Below, one piece after another: positions 24,582 through 33,515 of a stretch of DNA of 64,000 nt; the stretch's first letter is position 1; each line of letters begins with the position of its first letter. A program made the translations under genes and the position numbers. The stretch comes from JAYZDF01 sp036337945 (GTDB taxonomy: Bacteria > Myxococcota > Kuafuiibacteriia > Kuafuiibacteriales > Kuafuiibacteriaceae). The stretch covers positions 35,576 to 99,575 of the forward strand of contig JAYZDF010000062.1 of the NCBI GenBank assembly GCA_036337945.1. The letters are read 5' to 3'. The notes below the pieces were generated by a model. It searched no databases and was not told the origin of the DNA. It saw nothing but the letters and a program-made list of their open reading frames with translations.

Positions 24582-27101
24582 TTATTCTTCTTCGCTGAGG
24601 GCTTCAATGAAGCTCTCAATTTCATCTGCTCGCGGGTGATTAGGCGCGAGCTTGAGAAAACGAGAAAGCGCCTTAACCGCTTTTTTGTCTTGCTCTAATT
24701 CACCGTAGCCAAGCCCAAGCGCCATATATGCTCGTGCATCGCGATATTTACTCAGCTTAATCGCCCTTCGTGCCGAAGCCATACCCGCCTTTGTTTTCCC
24801 TCGACTGACTAAGGTAAGCGAAAGTCCTGAATGCGCCTTTGCGTTTCTCGGACTAAGCTTTACCACTTTCCTAAATGCGGCTTCCGCTGCATTTAAATCT
24901 TTGCTTTCGAGAGCACTCTCAGCTTGCGAGAGTCGATCTAGGACCTCAGGGTCATTTGCTTTCTTTTTCTCCTTCCGCGGGAGAGTCTTTTTTGCTGGCG
25001 GAGGTGGTACGGCGTTTGCCGTTTGAGTAGCTTTCTTTACCGGCTTTGATTTTTCTGGAGCGACTGTTTTCGGAGTCGGTTTCGTCTCTATCTTTTGAAC
25101 CGCCTTCTCAGCAACGACCTTCACAGCTGGTTTATCCGTTTTTACACTTTCGGTTTGTGCTTCTGGTTTCGTTGTAGTCTGCGGAGTCTCAGCAGCCATG
25201 GTCGTAGATTTTGTTGCCGTTGCTTCATTTGCAGGCGGCTTAGAATCTACTTTCGCAATGTTGCTTGCCGAACTCTTCTTTGCAGCGATAGAGTCGCTTG
25301 TCGGTTCGCTCGATTTCGATAACTGCAAAGCCACGAGACCGACTACCAAAAGGCCGGCCACTGCAATCATTGCCTGATTGCCGCGATTGGGAACTCCAGC
25401 AGCTTCCTCGATTGCATTTTCGTCGTACATCGTGAAGAAGCGATCTGCTGTGTCTTCTCGGTTATGCGCTTCACTTGCTGGTGCGTCCGGTTCAAGCATT
25501 CTTGGTTGTCTCGCGAGAGCCGATTCAACTTCTTCTCTCGCTGAGGGTTGAACCATTCTTGGTGAGGCAAATTCGTCACTTGGTGGCGCGATAGGTGCCG
25601 GAGAGGCTAAAGCTGGTCGTTCTTCTGGCGCGTTTTCTATTTGAGGTGTTGGTACAGCTGGTAATTGTACTGTTTCCGCTTCGCTATTGGCAGGCACAAG
25701 TGGAACATTGCCGGTTGTGACAGTGCGAACAGGTGCTGGCGGTGGAGCTGCGATGTGCCTCACTTCAACAGCAGGTGGCGCAGTCAGGGTACGAGGACGA
25801 GGAACTTGTCTCGCGGACGACTGACTCATCGGTCTCCCCTCTGCATCACTCGATACTCGTTTACGAGACGAATCAGTCAGAAGAATCGGCTCATCTTCAC
25901 CGGGAATAGGGAGACTCGGCGATGAAAAGCCACTGTCTATAGTCATTGGTCGCAAGATTTGTGAAGGTGTATCAGCTGCCGGGATCATCGCTCGACCTAA
26001 TACGGAAGGTAACCCTGGAATCGCTGTACTTGGTCGTACGGAGGCGAGACTTTTACGTGGTTCTGGCGCTGAGCTGAGCCATGCATTGAGTGATACCGAC
26101 GAACCTCTAGCAGGCGGAAGTGATGGTCTTGTTCTTCGGTCGAAAAGAACTCCATCAACGTAGAGCCGACTAATTGATTCTAACGCAGGTAAATCCAAGA
26201 TTGATGTTTCGTTAAGGACATCTCGGGTATTTCGTTTACCGTCGAACAATCGGATGAGCGACTCGACCTCTTCTGGTAGTGCATCGACGGTTTCGCTGAG
26301 CGCAGTATAATCAACATCTAATGGAATGCTCAATGATGGCAGCAAGTCGCGAATTTTCGTCCATTGGTCGACTTGTTTCATTCCTTCAACAATGACTTCC
26401 TTTAGGCTCACTCTGATGATGTTCTCTCGGCCAAGTGGAGTTGATTCGATTTCGAAAACACCATTGTCCCAAAGCATGAATCGGTAAATGGCTTCTGCCC
26501 CGCTGAGTCGTTTGAGTTCGGCATCGATGATGTCTCCATCTCTGCAGTAAATGCGTCCGCTTTCATTTGCCTCAGCAAAACCACCACTTTGTTTTGGGTC
26601 AGAAGCGAGGTGAATAATGCAGGTTTTCTTTCCCGACTCTACGAGCTGAAGAAGGTCAACAAGACCTATGTCCTCGAGTGTCCCGCTGAAATTCCGAGAT
26701 GAATCTAACTCAGTGAGTTGATTGTATGCCTGTCGATCAATGAGAGCTGTTGCGCGACTCACGATCTCTTTGACCCGGATGGGCTTTCGCATGAATTCAT
26801 CTGCGCCGGCAGAAATAGCTGCAATACGAGCTTGAGGGTCTGTATCCTCGCTCATGATAATCACGCCACATTTGTTGAGGGTCGCGGACGCTCGAATATG
26901 ACTGCAAAGGTCATAACCGTTGCCATCCGGAAGATCAGCATTGGACAAGATGAGCTGTGGTTGCAGTGCCTCGGATGTGGATATTGCTTCTTGTAGGGTT
27001 GCGGAGGAATGTACGGTGAAGCCAACTTTCTTCAGGCTCACCTCCATTACACGCTGACTAGCAAGGTCGGGTTCAACGAGAAGTACGATACTTTCAGTCA
27101 C
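24582..27101 (-). CDS. Pseudo-receiver / DUF4388 (PATAN) / transmembrane / TPR protein
   Basis: An 839-residue multidomain protein. Residues 1-125 are a receiver fold (VLLVEPD start, MRKP lysine near residue 105), but the phospho-acceptor is Asn54 in SNADLPDGNG, so normal phosphorylation is unlikely. A DUF4388 (PATAN) domain follows at about 135-240 (FSGTLEDIGLVDLLQLVE ... IYCRDGDIIDAEL). Next come a Pro-rich linker, one membrane helix (about 576-592, MIAVAGLLVVGLVAL), a Lys/Thr/Pro-rich spacer, and TPRs over about 720-835 on the far side of the membrane. It probably links a cytoplasmic signal to an envelope TPR scaffold. It abuts tsaD directly and diverges from the FHA regulator. Confidence 0.88.
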   Translation of the reverse strand: MTESIVLLVEPDLASQRVMEVSLKKVGFTVHSSATLQEAISTSEALQPQLILSNADLPDGNGYDLCSHIRASATLNKCGVIIMSEDTDPQARIAAISAGADEFMRKPIRVKEIVSRATALIDRQAYNQLTELDSSRNFSGTLEDIGLVDLLQLVESGKKTCIIHLASDPKQSGGFAEANESGRIYCRDGDIIDAELKRLSGAEAIYRFMLWDNGVFEIESTPLGRENIIRVSLKEVIVEGMKQVDQWTKIRDLLPSLSIPLDVDYTALSETVDALPEEVESLIRLFDGKRNTRDVLNETSILDLPALESISRLYVDGVLFDRRTRPSLPPARGSSVSLNAWLSSAPEPRKSLASVRPSTAIPGLPSVLGRAMIPAADTPSQILRPMTIDSGFSSPSLPIPGEDEPILLTDSSRKRVSSDAEGRPMSQSSARQVPRPRTLTAPPAVEVRHIAAPPPAPVRTVTTGNVPLVPANSEAETVQLPAVPTPQIENAPEERPALASPAPIAPPSDEFASPRMVQPSAREEVESALARQPRMLEPDAPASEAHNREDTADRFFTMYDENAIEEAAGVPNRGNQAMIAVAGLLVVGLVALQLSKSSEPTSDSIAAKKSSASNIAKVDSKPPANEATATKSTTMAAETPQTTTKPEAQTESVKTDKPAVKVVAEKAVQKIETKPTPKTVAPEKSKPVKKATQTANAVPPPPAKKTLPRKEKKKANDPEVLDRLSQAESALESKDLNAAEAAFRKVVKLSPRNAKAHSGLSLTLVSRGKTKAGMASARRAIKLSKYRDARAYMALGLGYGELEQDKKAVKALSRFLKLAPNHPRADEIESFIEALSEEE

Positions 27102-27219
27102 AAGTGCCTAGACTCTTTCACGCACCCGAAACCTGGGTCAAGTCGGGCAATCGTCCTGAATCCGAATTCCGTATCTTGACGGGAGGGCTTTTCTGCATGT
27201 TACGAATATAATTGTCGAA

Positions 27220-28587
27220 ATGAGTGACCACGAGAAATTGCAGAAGACGAAGCTACTCACCGAATTATCGGCGGGACACGGGGTCACAACTCGAATTAAT
27301 CCGAGTCGAGCTAAGCTGTTTGTTGCCAATGGGCCAGATAAAGGGAAAACCGTTGAATTGAGCCATGAAAAACTCGTCCTCGGAAGCGGAAGCGACTCAG
27401 ACATCCAAGTGGTCGACCGAAGTATCTCTCGCCGCCACGCGAGCCTTTCTCGACAGGGTAATCTGGTGATGATCGAGGATTTGAACTCAACGAACGGTAC
27501 CTACTTTCGAGATGTCCGGGTAGGAGCCATCCACCTACCACTGGGGCAAGAAATTCGTTTTGGGCAGATTCGGGTCAAATTTCTGCCAGAAGAGGAGATT
27601 TTGGAAATCGCTCCTTCTTCTCTGCAGAGACTGGGCCCTCTGATTGGTTCAGATCAACGGATGCGAGAAATCTTCACACTCATTGAAGATGTCGGGCCTT
27701 CAGACGTGACCGTAGTCATCGAAGGAGAAACAGGCACCGGTAAAGAATTGGTGGCGCAGGCTATCCATGAGTTCTCGAAACGCAAAAATCAGCCATTTGT
27801 CGTTTTTGACTGTAGCAATCAACCCCGCGACCTTATCGAGAGCGCTTTGTTTGGTCACATTCGTGGCGCATATACCGGCGCTACCAGTCAGCGGGCCGGA
27901 GCGTTTAGTCGCGCAGACAAAGGGACCATCTTTCTTGATGAGCTCGGGGAGTTCGGAAAAGATTTGCAGCCAAAGCTTCTTCGAGTGCTTGAGGCGAGGC
28001 AGGTTCAAAAGGTTGGGGCTGATGGTTACGACCCAGTCAATGTACGAGTCATTGCTGCCACCAACCGAAATTTAAAAGCTGAAGTTCGAGCTGAACGCTT
28101 CCGAGAAGACCTTTATTATCGTCTCGCTGTTGTAAAGATGGTCCTACCACCCCTTCGTGAACGGCCGAATGATATTCCGCTGCTTGTCGAACACTTTCTT
28201 TCGCTTCACGACGAGCCTTGTACGATTGCACCAAAATCTCTTACGACCTTGAAGTCGTACCACTGGCCGGGGAATGTTCGAGAACTGAAAAATATCGTCG
28301 ACCGGGCTTGTGCTCTCAATCGTGGACGAAGCGATGTCGATATTTCAGCCTATCTCACCGACCTTGATGAGGTTCGTTCAACCAATCATCTTCAAGTCGA
28401 TGAGTTTGTATCCTTCAAAGAAGCTAAGGGTAAAGTCGTAGCTGAATTTGAAACGCGCTACATTGAAACTTTGCTGCGTCAGCACGGAAACAATATCTCT
28501 ATGGCTTCACGCGAAGCGGGTATAGACCGCAAGCACTTCAAAGAGCTTATGAAAAAACATGGAATTCAAGCGAATCCTGATGAGTAA
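27220..28587 (+). CDS. FHA-domain sigma54-dependent transcription activator
   Basis: A 455-residue activator. The N-terminal FHA domain (about 28-115) carries GSGSDSDIQVVDRSISRRHA and STNGTYF, the phosphothreonine-binding pattern. The sigma54 AAA+ domain follows (about 145-370): Walker A GETGTGKE, the sigma54-contact loop GAYTGA in place of GAFTGA, Walker B TIFLDELGEFG and the NRNLKAEVRAERFREDLYYRL segment. A Fis-type HTH closes it (ISMASREAGIDRKHFKELMKKH). The FHA domain ties it to Ser/Thr kinases such as those encoded in this window. The ATG is only eight bases after a TATAAT at 27207-27212 with no Shine-Dalgarno, so the mRNA may be leaderless. Confidence 0.93.
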   Translation: MSDHEKLQKTKLLTELSAGHGVTTRINPSRAKLFVANGPDKGKTVELSHEKLVLGSGSDSDIQVVDRSISRRHASLSRQGNLVMIEDLNSTNGTYFRDVRVGAIHLPLGQEIRFGQIRVKFLPEEEILEIAPSSLQRLGPLIGSDQRMREIFTLIEDVGPSDVTVVIEGETGTGKELVAQAIHEFSKRKNQPFVVFDCSNQPRDLIESALFGHIRGAYTGATSQRAGAFSRADKGTIFLDELGEFGKDLQPKLLRVLEARQVQKVGADGYDPVNVRVIAATNRNLKAEVRAERFREDLYYRLAVVKMVLPPLRERPNDIPLLVEHFLSLHDEPCTIAPKSLTTLKSYHWPGNVRELKNIVDRACALNRGRSDVDISAYLTDLDEVRSTNHLQVDEFVSFKEAKGKVVAEFETRYIETLLRQHGNNISMASREAGIDRKHFKELMKKHGIQANPDE

Positions 28588-28594
28588 ATAAGAC

Positions 28595-29038
28595 CTACTC
28601 GATGGTTGGCAGATGCATCAGGCTCTCCACAAAATCTCTCGGCAGACTGTTCTCTTCCGCGCCCTGTATGCATAAAGCTCGTATCTGCGGACTGGGCTTT
28701 AGAGATGCTTTCGTTCGTCGAGCGAAATATGAAAAAACCTCAATATCTTCATGGGTTTTTCGAAGGTATACTTTGATATTTTGCTTTTGATACCCGCCGA
28801 AATAGCCATCGAGATTTTCCACTTGTTTTTCCTCGAGTTCAAAGACAACGCCATGGGTGATCGCGCCTTCTTCTGCCATCAAATTCGGCAGCCCCTCCTG
28901 TCTATTCTTCATATTTGGTTTATTGAAGGTGAGTGCGAATCCGTCTAACTTTGCTGCGCCCAATATGGGGCAGCCTCCAATACGATCGAAGGTTCGTTTT
29001 CGAAAAGTGTCTGGCCCATAAAGAAAAACGTTCGGCAT
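28595..29038 (-). CDS. Gamma-glutamylcyclotransferase-like (AIG2 fold) protein, catalytic Glu missing
   Basis: A 147-residue protein with the AIG2/gamma-glutamylcyclotransferase fold: FLYGPDTF replaces the YGxN entrance motif, then ILGAAKLDGFALTFNKPNM, GVVFELEEKQVENLDGYFGGY and IKVYLRK. In active family members the motif LDxxEG supplies the catalytic glutamate; here residue 80 is Phe (LDGYFG), so classical 5-oxoproline-forming activity is doubtful. It converges with the FHA activator (seven bases between stops) and diverges from hemE. It is either a noncatalytic fold or an enzyme with other chemistry. Confidence 0.8.
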   Translation of the reverse strand: MPNVFLYGPDTFRKRTFDRIGGCPILGAAKLDGFALTFNKPNMKNRQEGLPNLMAEEGAITHGVVFELEEKQVENLDGYFGGYQKQNIKVYLRKTHEDIEVFSYFARRTKASLKPSPQIRALCIQGAEENSLPRDFVESLMHLPTIE

Positions 29039-29107
29039 GCAATTGAGATGGTGGCAGAGATTCAGTGGACTATCCAGCGTTTTGATCGCTAGAAAGGAAA
29101 GTATATT

Positions 29108-30154
29108 ATGAGTAACTTTATTAAAGCATGTCGTGGTGAGCCTGTAGACCGCACTCCAATGTGGGTTATGCGTCAGGCCGGTCGATATTTACCTGAATAT
29201 CAGCAAGTTCGATCGCAAACGACTTTCCTTGGACTCTGTAAAAACCCCGATTGGGCAGCGGAAGTGACGCTACAGCCTCTTCGTCGCTACGGAATGGATG
29301 CGGGGATCATTTTCAGCGATATCTTGGTTCCTGTGGAAGCCATGGGGATGGCTCTTCGCTTTGACGAAGGAATCGGCCCGCTTCTCCCCGAACCAATAAC
29401 CGGTTCGTCGGATGTGGAAAAGCTCATTGTCCCAGACCCCTCCGATACGATGGGTTTCGTCGGCGAAGCGATAAAGCGAGTCTGCGCAGCTGTTCCTGAA
29501 ACGCCTCTTATTGGTTTTGCTGGAGCACCCTTTACGCTCGCCAGTTACATGATTGAAGGAAGAGGCTCGCGCGTCTTTGATAAAGCGAAAAAGTTCATGT
29601 TTGAACAGCCTGAGCTGTGGAAACAAATGAGTGAAAAGTTGGTTCAAACGATCACCGCTCATTTACTCATGCAGGTGGAGTCTGGCTGCCAAGCCGTTCA
29701 GATCTTCGATTCTTGGGCTGGCCATCTCAGCCCAGTTGATTACCTGAACTTTGCTTTTCCTTACACGGCGGAGATTATCGACCAAATAAAATCTAAGACC
29801 GATGTTCCAGTGATCCTGTTCGCAAAAGGCGTTCATGCTTGCTACGAAGAACTCTCGACCAGTGGTGCAGACGTCCTCGGTGTGGATTGGACGATGCCTT
29901 TGGACCGAGCCCGTGAACTGACCAAGAATCGTGTTTCACTTCAAGGCAACCTTGATCCAATAACACTGCTTGGGCCCGCAGACCGGATTGAACAGCAGGC
30001 TCAAAGGGTACTCAAAGAAGCAAAAGGGTGCCGAGGACACATTTTTAACCTCGGCCATGGAATTCATAAAACGACGCCTCCGGAACATCTAAAAGTCTTA
30101 GTTGACCTTGTAAGACGTGAAGGTAGTGGCTCGACATCGCCCGAGTCTGAATGA
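29108..30154 (+). CDS. hemE: Uroporphyrinogen decarboxylase
   Basis: HemE removes four carboxyl groups from uroporphyrinogen III to make coproporphyrinogen III in heme synthesis. The protein is 348 residues, the usual length. It starts with the RTPMWVMRQAGRYLPEYQ signature (about residues 15-32), has FSDILVPVEAMG, GFAGAPFTLASYMIEG, the QIFDSWAGHLSP motif, and GNLDPITLL near the end with FNLGHGIHKTTPPEH. AAAGGAAAG precedes the ATG. It overlaps hemG by four bases (ATGA), so the two are translationally coupled. Confidence 0.97.
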   Translation: MSNFIKACRGEPVDRTPMWVMRQAGRYLPEYQQVRSQTTFLGLCKNPDWAAEVTLQPLRRYGMDAGIIFSDILVPVEAMGMALRFDEGIGPLLPEPITGSSDVEKLIVPDPSDTMGFVGEAIKRVCAAVPETPLIGFAGAPFTLASYMIEGRGSRVFDKAKKFMFEQPELWKQMSEKLVQTITAHLLMQVESGCQAVQIFDSWAGHLSPVDYLNFAFPYTAEIIDQIKSKTDVPVILFAKGVHACYEELSTSGADVLGVDWTMPLDRARELTKNRVSLQGNLDPITLLGPADRIEQQAQRVLKEAKGCRGHIFNLGHGIHKTTPPEHLKVLVDLVRREGSGSTSPESE

Positions 30155-31500
30155 AGAAAATAGGCATCATTGGCGGCGGAATTGCCGGACTAAGCATTGC
30201 GGAGGCTCTCTGCGAATTCGCGCCGAATCTTCACCCCATTGTTTTTGAGTCCTCCGAGCAGGCGGGAGGAAAAATCCAAACATTCACAAAAGAAGGGTTT
30301 GTTATCGAAACCGGCCCTCATGGGTTTTTGGATAAAGAACCAAGAGTCGACGAATTGATCGACCGACTTGGTTTGCGAAGTGAAGTAGTTGTCGCGAATG
30401 AAGACGCAAATAACCGATACTTGGTTCGTAATGGTACGCTGAAAAAACTCCCGCTCAAACCACAAGGATTTTTGTTTTCGGGCATCTTGCCTCTATCACA
30501 ACGGCTACGTGTTTTATTCGAGCCGTGGGTGGCCGCGAATCAAAGTTCGGAAGATGAGTCCGTTTATGATTTTGCAGCGAGACGTCTTGGACCAGGGGTT
30601 GCGGATGTGCTCATAGACGCATTCGTCACTGGTATTTTTGCGGGAGACCCAAAAAAACTCTCTGTTCAGTCTGCTTTTCCTATGCTTCGAACGATGGAGA
30701 GAGACTATGGAAGCCTAATCAAAGCCCAAAAAGATATGAAGGCGAGGGCGCTCACAAAGCCTAAGCTTCTCAGTTTTAAAAATGGTTTGGGAACTTTGAC
30801 TCAAGCTCTAGCAAAGAAAGTCGAGGTACGTTGTCAACAAGCCGTCCAGAAGATCCAGAAAAAAGGAACCCGCTATCTTCTCCACACGGCAGATGCCTCC
30901 GAGTATGTAGACGCCATTGTTCTTGCTGCGCCTGCTCACGTTTCAGGAAAACTCACGCAGTCGCTCAATAAGAGATACGCCAAACAAATTGCCTCGATAC
31001 CTTTTGTGCCCGTCAATGTCGCGGTTCAATGTTTTCATCGCCAAGACATCAAACGCGAACTCGACGGATTTGGCTTTTTGGTTCCTCACCTCGAAGACCG
31101 GCCTGTTTTGGGTTCAATTTGGGCGTCGACCGTGTTCACTGACCATGCACCAGACGCTACCGTAATGTTCCGAACCCTGGTTGGCGGAAAGCGCCTCCCC
31201 GAAAATGCGGAGGGATCAGATGAAGAGATTCTGCAGCGGGTCCGAAAGCAGATTGAGCATTTTTGCGGGCTGAGCGCACAAGCCCGACCGATCGTTCAAG
31301 AGGTGATTCGATGGCCAAGGGGTATCCCGCAGTATGAAATTGGACATTCTGAACGTGTCGCCGCGATCGACGCCTTCGAACGGGAAGTTCCCGGCCTATT
31401 TTTTGCGGGTAACTCATATAGAGGCGTCTCGATGATTCAATGCATTTCAGAAGCGATCGATGTATCTGACAAACTTCAAAAGTTTTTTGCCGCCGAATAG
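30151..31500 (+). CDS. hemG: Protoporphyrinogen oxidase (HemG/HemY type, FAD)
   Basis: Oxygen-linked protoporphyrinogen IX oxidase, the penultimate step of heme synthesis. The protein is 449 residues with an N-terminal FAD-binding motif IGIIGGGIAGLSIAEAL, the family's ETGPHGFLDKEPRVDELIDRLGL, a central FTGIFAGDPKKLSVQSAFP substrate region, and the C-terminal FFAGNSYRGVSMIQCISEA FAD motif. Start ATG overlaps the hemE stop. The preceding steps are not in this window apart from hemE. Confidence 0.94.
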   Translation: MKKIGIIGGGIAGLSIAEALCEFAPNLHPIVFESSEQAGGKIQTFTKEGFVIETGPHGFLDKEPRVDELIDRLGLRSEVVVANEDANNRYLVRNGTLKKLPLKPQGFLFSGILPLSQRLRVLFEPWVAANQSSEDESVYDFAARRLGPGVADVLIDAFVTGIFAGDPKKLSVQSAFPMLRTMERDYGSLIKAQKDMKARALTKPKLLSFKNGLGTLTQALAKKVEVRCQQAVQKIQKKGTRYLLHTADASEYVDAIVLAAPAHVSGKLTQSLNKRYAKQIASIPFVPVNVAVQCFHRQDIKRELDGFGFLVPHLEDRPVLGSIWASTVFTDHAPDATVMFRTLVGGKRLPENAEGSDEEILQRVRKQIEHFCGLSAQARPIVQEVIRWPRGIPQYEIGHSERVAAIDAFEREVPGLFFAGNSYRGVSMIQCISEAIDVSDKLQKFFAAE

Positions 31501-31608
31501 TTCCTTCTTTTACAGTAAAACGATCTGCTAAATGTAGGATAATGTAGTATGTGTTTGATTTAATTGGGATTTTGAGGCAACAAAGTCACATGTGCTACCG
31601 AAGATACA

Positions 31609-31642
31609 ATTGGTCTAAGACCATTGGTCTAGGCATTATACT
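31609..31642 (+). promoter_or_regulatory. Direct repeats in the promoter region of the autocleavage protein
   Basis: ATTGGTCTA occurs at 31609-31617 and again at 31623-31631, 14 bases apart, and GGTCTAAGACC (31612-31622) is nearly palindromic. A TATACT -10 candidate lies at 31637-31642. The gene start follows at 31663 after GAGAGGAG. This looks like an activator or repressor site; the factor is unknown. Confidence 0.4.
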
Positions 31643-31662
31643 TTTGAGAGGAGCAAATAGTA

Positions 31663-32727
31663 ATGATCGGATTTAATCCCTACTCACTTAATTCTCATCA
31701 GCTGCAGCAAAGCCTCGCCTTTGCGCATATCCAGGCGGGCAACGCCCACTTTCAACAAGCGGGTGCTTTACTGAATGCATTTCAGCCTCAGATTCCTTGT
31801 CATCCTTTTTCGGCAAACCAGATGCCTCCGCATGTGGGTTGTATGCCTCCACCAGGACCGGAGTTTTCAAATGCACCCGCTGGTAAAGGTCTTACGAAAA
31901 ATAAAGATGGCTCAATTACGACGGCGGGCGGCTACACGATTAAGCCGGAAGGCCGGAGCAATGCGTGGAACATCACTGGGCCTGACGGCAAGCAGCTGAC
32001 TCGAGTTTGGGGTGACCCACATGTTGATGAAGCCGATGGCACTCGTTGGGATTTCACGAAAACCAGTGATTTTGTTCTTCCTGATGGTACTCGAATCCAC
32101 TGTAAGACGACCTCTGAAACAGGAAAAAGTGTATCAAAAGCGCTGACGATCAATAACGGTAATGATGTCGTAAACATCACCGGAATTGATAAAAACAAGC
32201 CACAAACCGGCGAGATAAAGAATAACGGCTACGAATGGAGAGCGAATCATTTCTCAAAGAATCCAGCTCTCGACGAGTTCAAGCTTGGTGGAAATGGTCC
32301 TGGCAATGTTCAATGGTACAAGTCCACGAGTGGAATCGAAAAAGGTCTCATCACCGGCGCTCACTACGACAAGAAGTCGAAGCAGTATCAGCAGAAAGTT
32401 GATGAATCAAAGAAGTACTGCGTAGACCCAAGTATGACCCCACAAGTTGGATCGCCAGCTTGGGGTAATCAAATGCGCATGGAGATGGCTGATTTGGTGA
32501 GTTCGATGTGGATTCATCCTGGTATTAAGCATTATATTGGCCAATTCCTTGCAGCCGACCACCTGACCAATCAATTGGGCGGAGGAGCCATGGGCGGTCT
32601 AGGGACCCACTTTGGCGGGTTCGGACAAGCGAACCAGGCCCTTGGTAACCTCGGAAATTATCACCAAGCCAATTCTGCAGCGAACCAGTCTTTGATGGCT
32701 CTTCGCTCTTCACAATTCTTCGCGTAG
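31663..32727 (+). CDS. NopE-like metal-inducible autocleavage (DUF1521) protein
   Basis: A 354-residue protein without an N-terminal signal peptide. A Gln/Pro-rich N terminus (1-75) is followed by a DUF1521 domain at about 80-240. Its key motif VWGDPHVDEADGTRWDF holds GDPHVD at residues 117-122, the exact site where the NopE1 family cleaves itself between Asp and Pro when calcium or other metal is added. KTSDFVLPDGTRIHCKTT follows as in the family. The last 70 residues are Gly/Asn/Gln-rich with repeated GG and NQ. In rhizobia the family is type III-secreted; the next gene here is a SycD-like chaperone. The start is well supported by GAGAGGAG. Confidence 0.85.
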   Translation: MIGFNPYSLNSHQLQQSLAFAHIQAGNAHFQQAGALLNAFQPQIPCHPFSANQMPPHVGCMPPPGPEFSNAPAGKGLTKNKDGSITTAGGYTIKPEGRSNAWNITGPDGKQLTRVWGDPHVDEADGTRWDFTKTSDFVLPDGTRIHCKTTSETGKSVSKALTINNGNDVVNITGIDKNKPQTGEIKNNGYEWRANHFSKNPALDEFKLGGNGPGNVQWYKSTSGIEKGLITGAHYDKKSKQYQQKVDESKKYCVDPSMTPQVGSPAWGNQMRMEMADLVSSMWIHPGIKHYIGQFLAADHLTNQLGGGAMGGLGTHFGGFGQANQALGNLGNYHQANSAANQSLMALRSSQFFA

Positions 32728-32738
32728 ATACAATTCTC

Positions 32739-32764
32739 GGTGCTCATTCTAATCGGTGAGCACC
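32739..32764 (+). terminator. Hairpin after the autocleavage gene
   Basis: GGTGCTCA (32739-32746) pairs with TGAGCACC (32757-32764), a perfect 8-bp stem with a 10-base loop. No U-tract follows, so it may be an RNA processing or attenuation element between the two genes rather than a terminator. Confidence 0.35.
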
Positions 32765-32833
32765 ACAAACGCGCCTTCCCCCTTATCAGTCTGTCCAAAA
32801 CGCATTATGTTCTAATCGTCCACGAGGCGAACT

Positions 32834-33445
32834 TTGAAAAAGAAAATTACTGAAATTACAGAAATTCCAGAGATTGATCCCGAACTAAAAAAACTGGCAG
32901 AGGCCGACGGCGTAAAAATCGTCGCTCGCTCTCCTCAACGGCTCAAGCAATTTTTAGAAGGCGCGATCACTTTGGGCGAACTCGAAGGCATTGATAAAGA
33001 CGTTCAGATGAATATCGCTAAGAATGGCTTCACGTTGCTCAATCAGGGTAAGTTAGCCAAAGCCAAGACCATTTTTGAAGGCCTGCTAGCGCTGGATCCG
33101 TTTGATGCATACTTTCATACCGCGCTTGGCTCGATCGCTTTTCGAGATAAGGACATGGAAACTGCGTTGAACCATTTTGACAAAGCGCTAAGCATCAATC
33201 CTTTTTTCTCTACCGCTCGTGCGCACCGAGGAGAGATTCGTCTCGCGCGAAATGATTTTACTGGAGCGATCGAAGACCTCATAGAGGCGATCAATGCCGA
33301 CCCGGAAAATGAACAACCAGCTACTCAGCGAGCTCGTGCACTCATCGGTACGATCAAGGAAATCATGGCCAAAATTGAAAAAAATCCCGAGGCAGCCAAA
33401 TCAGAAGCAGAGAGGGCCTTGAAGAATCAACAATCAAAAGAATAA
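32834..33445 (+). CDS. SycD/LcrH-like TPR chaperone
   Basis: A 203-residue protein. It resembles type III translocator chaperones: TLGELEGIDKDVQMNIAKN precedes three TPRs (LNQGKLAKAKTIFEGLLALDP, DKDMETALNHFDKALSINP, NDFTGAIEDLIEAINADP), the SycD order of an N-terminal helix and concave TPR groove. There is no signal peptide. The C-terminal 30 residues are charged. The start is TTG 32834 after CGAGGCG. Adjacent to a NopE-like protein, it may chaperone it. A general TPR adaptor is the alternative; no type III apparatus genes are in this window. Confidence 0.75.
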   Translation: MKKKITEITEIPEIDPELKKLAEADGVKIVARSPQRLKQFLEGAITLGELEGIDKDVQMNIAKNGFTLLNQGKLAKAKTIFEGLLALDPFDAYFHTALGSIAFRDKDMETALNHFDKALSINPFFSTARAHRGEIRLARNDFTGAIEDLIEAINADPENEQPATQRARALIGTIKEIMAKIEKNPEAAKSEAERALKNQQSKE

Positions 33446-33515
33446 ATGATGCGCCGCCAGATGTTTAGACAGTCGGCAATGGCTCCGAACGACGTCCCCC
33501 ACAGGAAATAAAACC

